From Pacificibacter marinus (GTDB lineage Bacteria > Pseudomonadota > Alphaproteobacteria > Rhodobacterales > Rhodobacteraceae): a stretch of 64,000 nucleotides of DNA. Under the pieces are notes generated by a model that did no database searches, had not been told where the DNA came from, and saw nothing but the letters and a program-made list of their open reading frames with translations. A program made the position numbers and the translations under genes. This document shows positions 62,013 through 64,000 of this stretch, piece after piece. The stretch covers positions 62,001 to 126,000 of the forward strand of contig NZ_JAHKPK010000055.1 in the NCBI RefSeq assembly GCF_018860665.1, written 5' to 3'. Numbering within the stretch: the stretch's first letter is position 1; each line of letters starts with the position of its first letter.

Positions 62013-62420
62013 ATGAGCTTTGTCGCAAAACGCCGAGGTGGCGGGAGTGAGCCAACATTACCTTTGATCAACATCGTGTTTTTGATGTTGATCTTTTTCC
62101 TTGTGGCCGCGCAGGTTGCCCGCCCTTTGGATGCGGACCTGTCGTTGGTTCAGATGGACGATCCGAATGTGATTCCGCCGAGTGATGCGTTGGTCTTGCA
62201 CAAAGACGGCAGGCTGACGTGGCTCGGATCAACCGTGACGATTGATGAAGGCTTGGCCGCGATGCGTGACATGCAAAAAGATAGCGAAGATGCAGAACAG
62301 CTGCGCATTATGCCTGATCGCGATGCCCCTGCGCTTGAATTATTAAAAATTGCCCGTGCGGCCCATACCACGTCACAGACACAGAAGGTTATGATTATGA
62401 CCGAAAAGAGTTTGCCATGA
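62013..62420 (+). CDS. exbD2: ExbD/TolR-like protein, second copy
   Basis: A 135-residue paralog of the preceding gene. In its helix, LPLINIVFLMLIFFLVAAQV, the position of the usual membrane Asp is occupied by Asn (INIVF versus IDVIF), so it may not carry protons itself. The ATG at 62013 starts MSFVAKRRGGG; the GTG at 62007 is an alternative. It overlaps tonB by 4 bp. Two-ExbD systems are known in other bacteria. Confidence 0.88.
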   Translation: MSFVAKRRGGGSEPTLPLINIVFLMLIFFLVAAQVARPLDADLSLVQMDDPNVIPPSDALVLHKDGRLTWLGSTVTIDEGLAAMRDMQKDSEDAEQLRIMPDRDAPALELLKIARAAHTTSQTQKVMIMTEKSLP

Positions 62421-63292
62421 GACCCTACTGGTTCCCCGCTGCGCTTGGGCTGTCAATCACATTGCACGTTTTCGGCGCAGGCTTGGGGCAAAGCGCACCA
62501 TCGCCCGTGCTTGAGGGCGCAGAGGTTTCAGGCGTGGTGGCGCTAGGGTTGGGATTTGAGGATCTGGTCAAAGCGCGTGCTGGAGCCAAAGCGACTTCTG
62601 CGCCCGTCACAGAACCTGTAACACCTGATGCTGTCGTGGCTGCGGCCACTCCGACAGTCATGGCCGCAATTGCGCCGCCCGCATCACTTCAACCCAGTCC
62701 CACCCCAATGATGGCCGCAAAAGCGACGCCAAATGACGCGTCTCACGTGGGCTACAAACCAGCGCCGGCAGCAGAACCGACAATAATCACTGGCCACTCT
62801 ATGACTGCGCAAACCGAGGTATCAAAACCGTCTGCCACACCTCCCATGCCGAGACCTGCGAAACGGCAAGCCGCAGCGCCTGCGCAGAAAAAAACGGAAC
62901 CACGGCAAGCCAAAGCAGGAAATGCGCCGGTCAGCGCACGCAAAGGACAAGCCGCAGGCACGTCGCAAGGTACAAAAGCAGAAACGTCGAAAAACGCGAC
63001 AAAATCAACGGCAAAAGCAGCCGGTGATGGGGCTGTGCGATCGTACAAAAGCACTGTGCTGCGCAAGATCGCGCGTGTTCCTAAGCGCTCTGCCGGTGCA
63101 CGCGGCAAGGCCATGGTTGGCATCACCATTTCCGCATCAGGTGCCATCTCGAAAGTGGTGATTGTTACGTCATCAGGGCATGCAGGCATTGATAAAGTGG
63201 CCGTGGCACAGGTCAAACGCGCAGGACCGTTCGCGCCCCCGCCCAATGGCAAATCTATGAATGTGGTGGTGCGATTTGATAGTGCTGCGTGA
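62417..63292 (+). CDS. tonB: TonB-family energy transducer
   Basis: A 291-residue protein: N-terminal transmembrane anchor (about residues 5-25), a long Ala/Pro/Lys/Thr-rich periplasmic spacer (about 60-205), and a C-terminal TonB domain of about 85 residues with YKSTVLRKIARVPKRSAGARG, GMVGITISASG-like and SSGHAGIDKVAVAQVKRAGPFAPPP segments. It links the ExbBD motor to the receptor. Last gene of the heme-uptake/energization operon. Confidence 0.93.
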   Translation: MRPYWFPAALGLSITLHVFGAGLGQSAPSPVLEGAEVSGVVALGLGFEDLVKARAGAKATSAPVTEPVTPDAVVAAATPTVMAAIAPPASLQPSPTPMMAAKATPNDASHVGYKPAPAAEPTIITGHSMTAQTEVSKPSATPPMPRPAKRQAAAPAQKKTEPRQAKAGNAPVSARKGQAAGTSQGTKAETSKNATKSTAKAAGDGAVRSYKSTVLRKIARVPKRSAGARGKAMVGITISASGAISKVVIVTSSGHAGIDKVAVAQVKRAGPFAPPPNGKSMNVVVRFDSAA

Positions 63293-63524
63293 GGTGGATT
63301 GAGGCCCTTATGTTCGACCTTGTTTGTGTTTTCCCGTGTAGATCTCGTGACGCAGCACCTAAGGGAGCCGTCGTTACGATCAACCTATGCACAGGGTGGG
63401 TAATACGAACATTTGGGGCAAAACGAGACAGCTACAGATTGCGAAATCAAATGGCGGCATGAAAACAACCCGTTTACATCTTAACCAAGCGATAAAACCG
63501 TTCAAAAAGCACGACGATTTCACG
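63293..63524. other. Intergenic region after tonB
   Basis: 232 bp between tonB and a convergent phospholipase gene. I see no gene, RNA or clear terminator with a T-run. Confidence 0.4.
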
Positions 63525-64000
63525 CTAATGAAACGTCCATAATTCCATATCTATCGCCCGCTCGTACCCGTGCTCATAAAGAGCATTCATGTAGGCAGAG
63601 GCAAATCGTTCTGACGGATCATAGACAATGCCAGCCGCGGGATCGACTGAGGTGATGAATAAATCGATGTTGTTCTTGCTGGAGAAAAGCTGGGTCGTTT
63701 GAACTGACGCCAGCGCGCTGGCACGGATCATTGTTGATAAGGCTTGCTGCGACACGGCAAGGGCCGAGCTTGATGTCGTGACTGGCGCGGGGTTTAGGGT
63801 ATTATTGATCAGCACAAACAGACGCCCGCCTGAAAATTTCGGGTCGGAGCTTGTGAGTGCAAAACTGGGGATGGCTAAAAATTGCATATGAACCCCGCCA
63901 TCAATATGGGTTTCTTTATAGGTCACTCCATTTGAGCTGTATCGCAGTTTTACAGGCGAAAAGAGCCCCGGAAGCGCCGTTGAGGCACGTATGATGAGGC
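63525..64000 (-). CDS. Patatin-like phospholipase, 3' part
   Basis: The C-terminal 158 residues of a patatin-family acyl hydrolase; the frame is open to the window edge and continues beyond it. Reading upstream of the first start codon gives RASTALPGLFSPVKLRYSSNG, matching the family's AS-x-A-x-P-G-x-F-x-P-V block, and then THIDGGVHMQF. DGG (the DG-G/A motif) holds the catalytic Asp. The nucleophile GxSxG motif lies outside the window. The likely role is lipid ester hydrolysis. Confidence 0.87.
   Translation of the reverse strand, partial: LIIRASTALPGLFSPVKLRYSSNGVTYKETHIDGGVHMQFLAIPSFALTSSDPKFSGGRLFVLINNTLNPAPVTTSSSALAVSQQALSTMIRASALASVQTTQLFSSKNNIDLFITSVDPAAGIVYDPSERFASAYMNALYEHGYERAIDMELWTFH

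Noticed and set aside
1-64000. Insertion sequences, prophage genes, CRISPR arrays or toxin-antitoxin pairs
   Set aside because: I looked for transposase, integrase, short regularly spaced repeats and paired small overlapping genes; none was convincing.

Overview
The window reads as chromosomal DNA of an alphaproteobacterium of the Rhodobacteraceae, most likely the marine roseobacter lineage. The basis is gene content and order: a FnrL-type regulator beside hemN and ccoNOQP-ccoGHIS, an ATP-dependent urea transporter urtABCDE next to an aerobic purine-degradation cluster with membrane-bound PuuD, and a HemP/HmuSTUV/Exb/TonB heme locus. Base composition is moderately GC-rich throughout. I saw no insertion sequence, prophage, CRISPR array, rRNA or origin. 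The only RNA gene seen is one tRNA-Met.

Region 1 (1-4.7 kb) is the end of a yejABEF-type peptide importer. Region 2 (4.7-16 kb) holds a D,D-carboxypeptidase, a HAD phosphatase, clpS, an RsmC-like methyltransferase, a short-chain dehydrogenase that has lost its catalytic Tyr and Lys, and three heme-biosynthesis genes (hemF, hemE, hemC). These are interleaved with a small HTH protein, a DUF1499 protein and a GNAT enzyme. Region 3 (14.9-18.4 kb) has a fosmidomycin-resistance-type MFS pump, a divergent LysR regulator and an HPP-CBS membrane protein. Region 4 (18.6-31 kb) is the low-oxygen block: hemN and fnrL (divergent), a universal stress protein, ccoNOQP, a dienelactone-hydrolase-like protein, then ccoGHIS. 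Four 14-bp FNR boxes sit in its promoter regions. Two of them lie exactly 41.5 bp from a plausible start site, and RegA/PrrA-like repeats lie beside the ccoG box.

Region 5 (31-38 kb) has a tesA-like esterase divergent from a ybbA-ybbP ABC pair, then a long chemoreceptor. Region 6 (38-50 kb) is nitrogen scavenging: urtABCDE imports urea, and puuD, hiuH, puuE-uraD, allE and allA convert urate to glyoxylate and urea. Allantoate amidohydrolase and urease are not in the window. The urtA leader can fold into a three-way-junction RNA just upstream of its ribosome binding site. Region 7 (50-53 kb) is an unknown small gene and a partial sugar-acid operon (dgoK, lactonase, mutarotase).

Region 8 (53.5-63.3 kb) is a heme-iron uptake locus: an iron-box-like promoter, an unannotated 46-codon Cys-containing ORF overlapping hemP, a TonB-dependent receptor, hmuSTUV, a VOC-fold protein, a small exported protein, ExbB, two ExbD paralogs and TonB. 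The window closes in a patatin-like phospholipase gene on the minus strand.

The strongest candidates for something undescribed are the urtA leader RNA, the hemP-coupled small ORF, and the two unexplained members of the heme/TonB operon. All assignments come from reading the sequence and recalled family knowledge; no database search was run.
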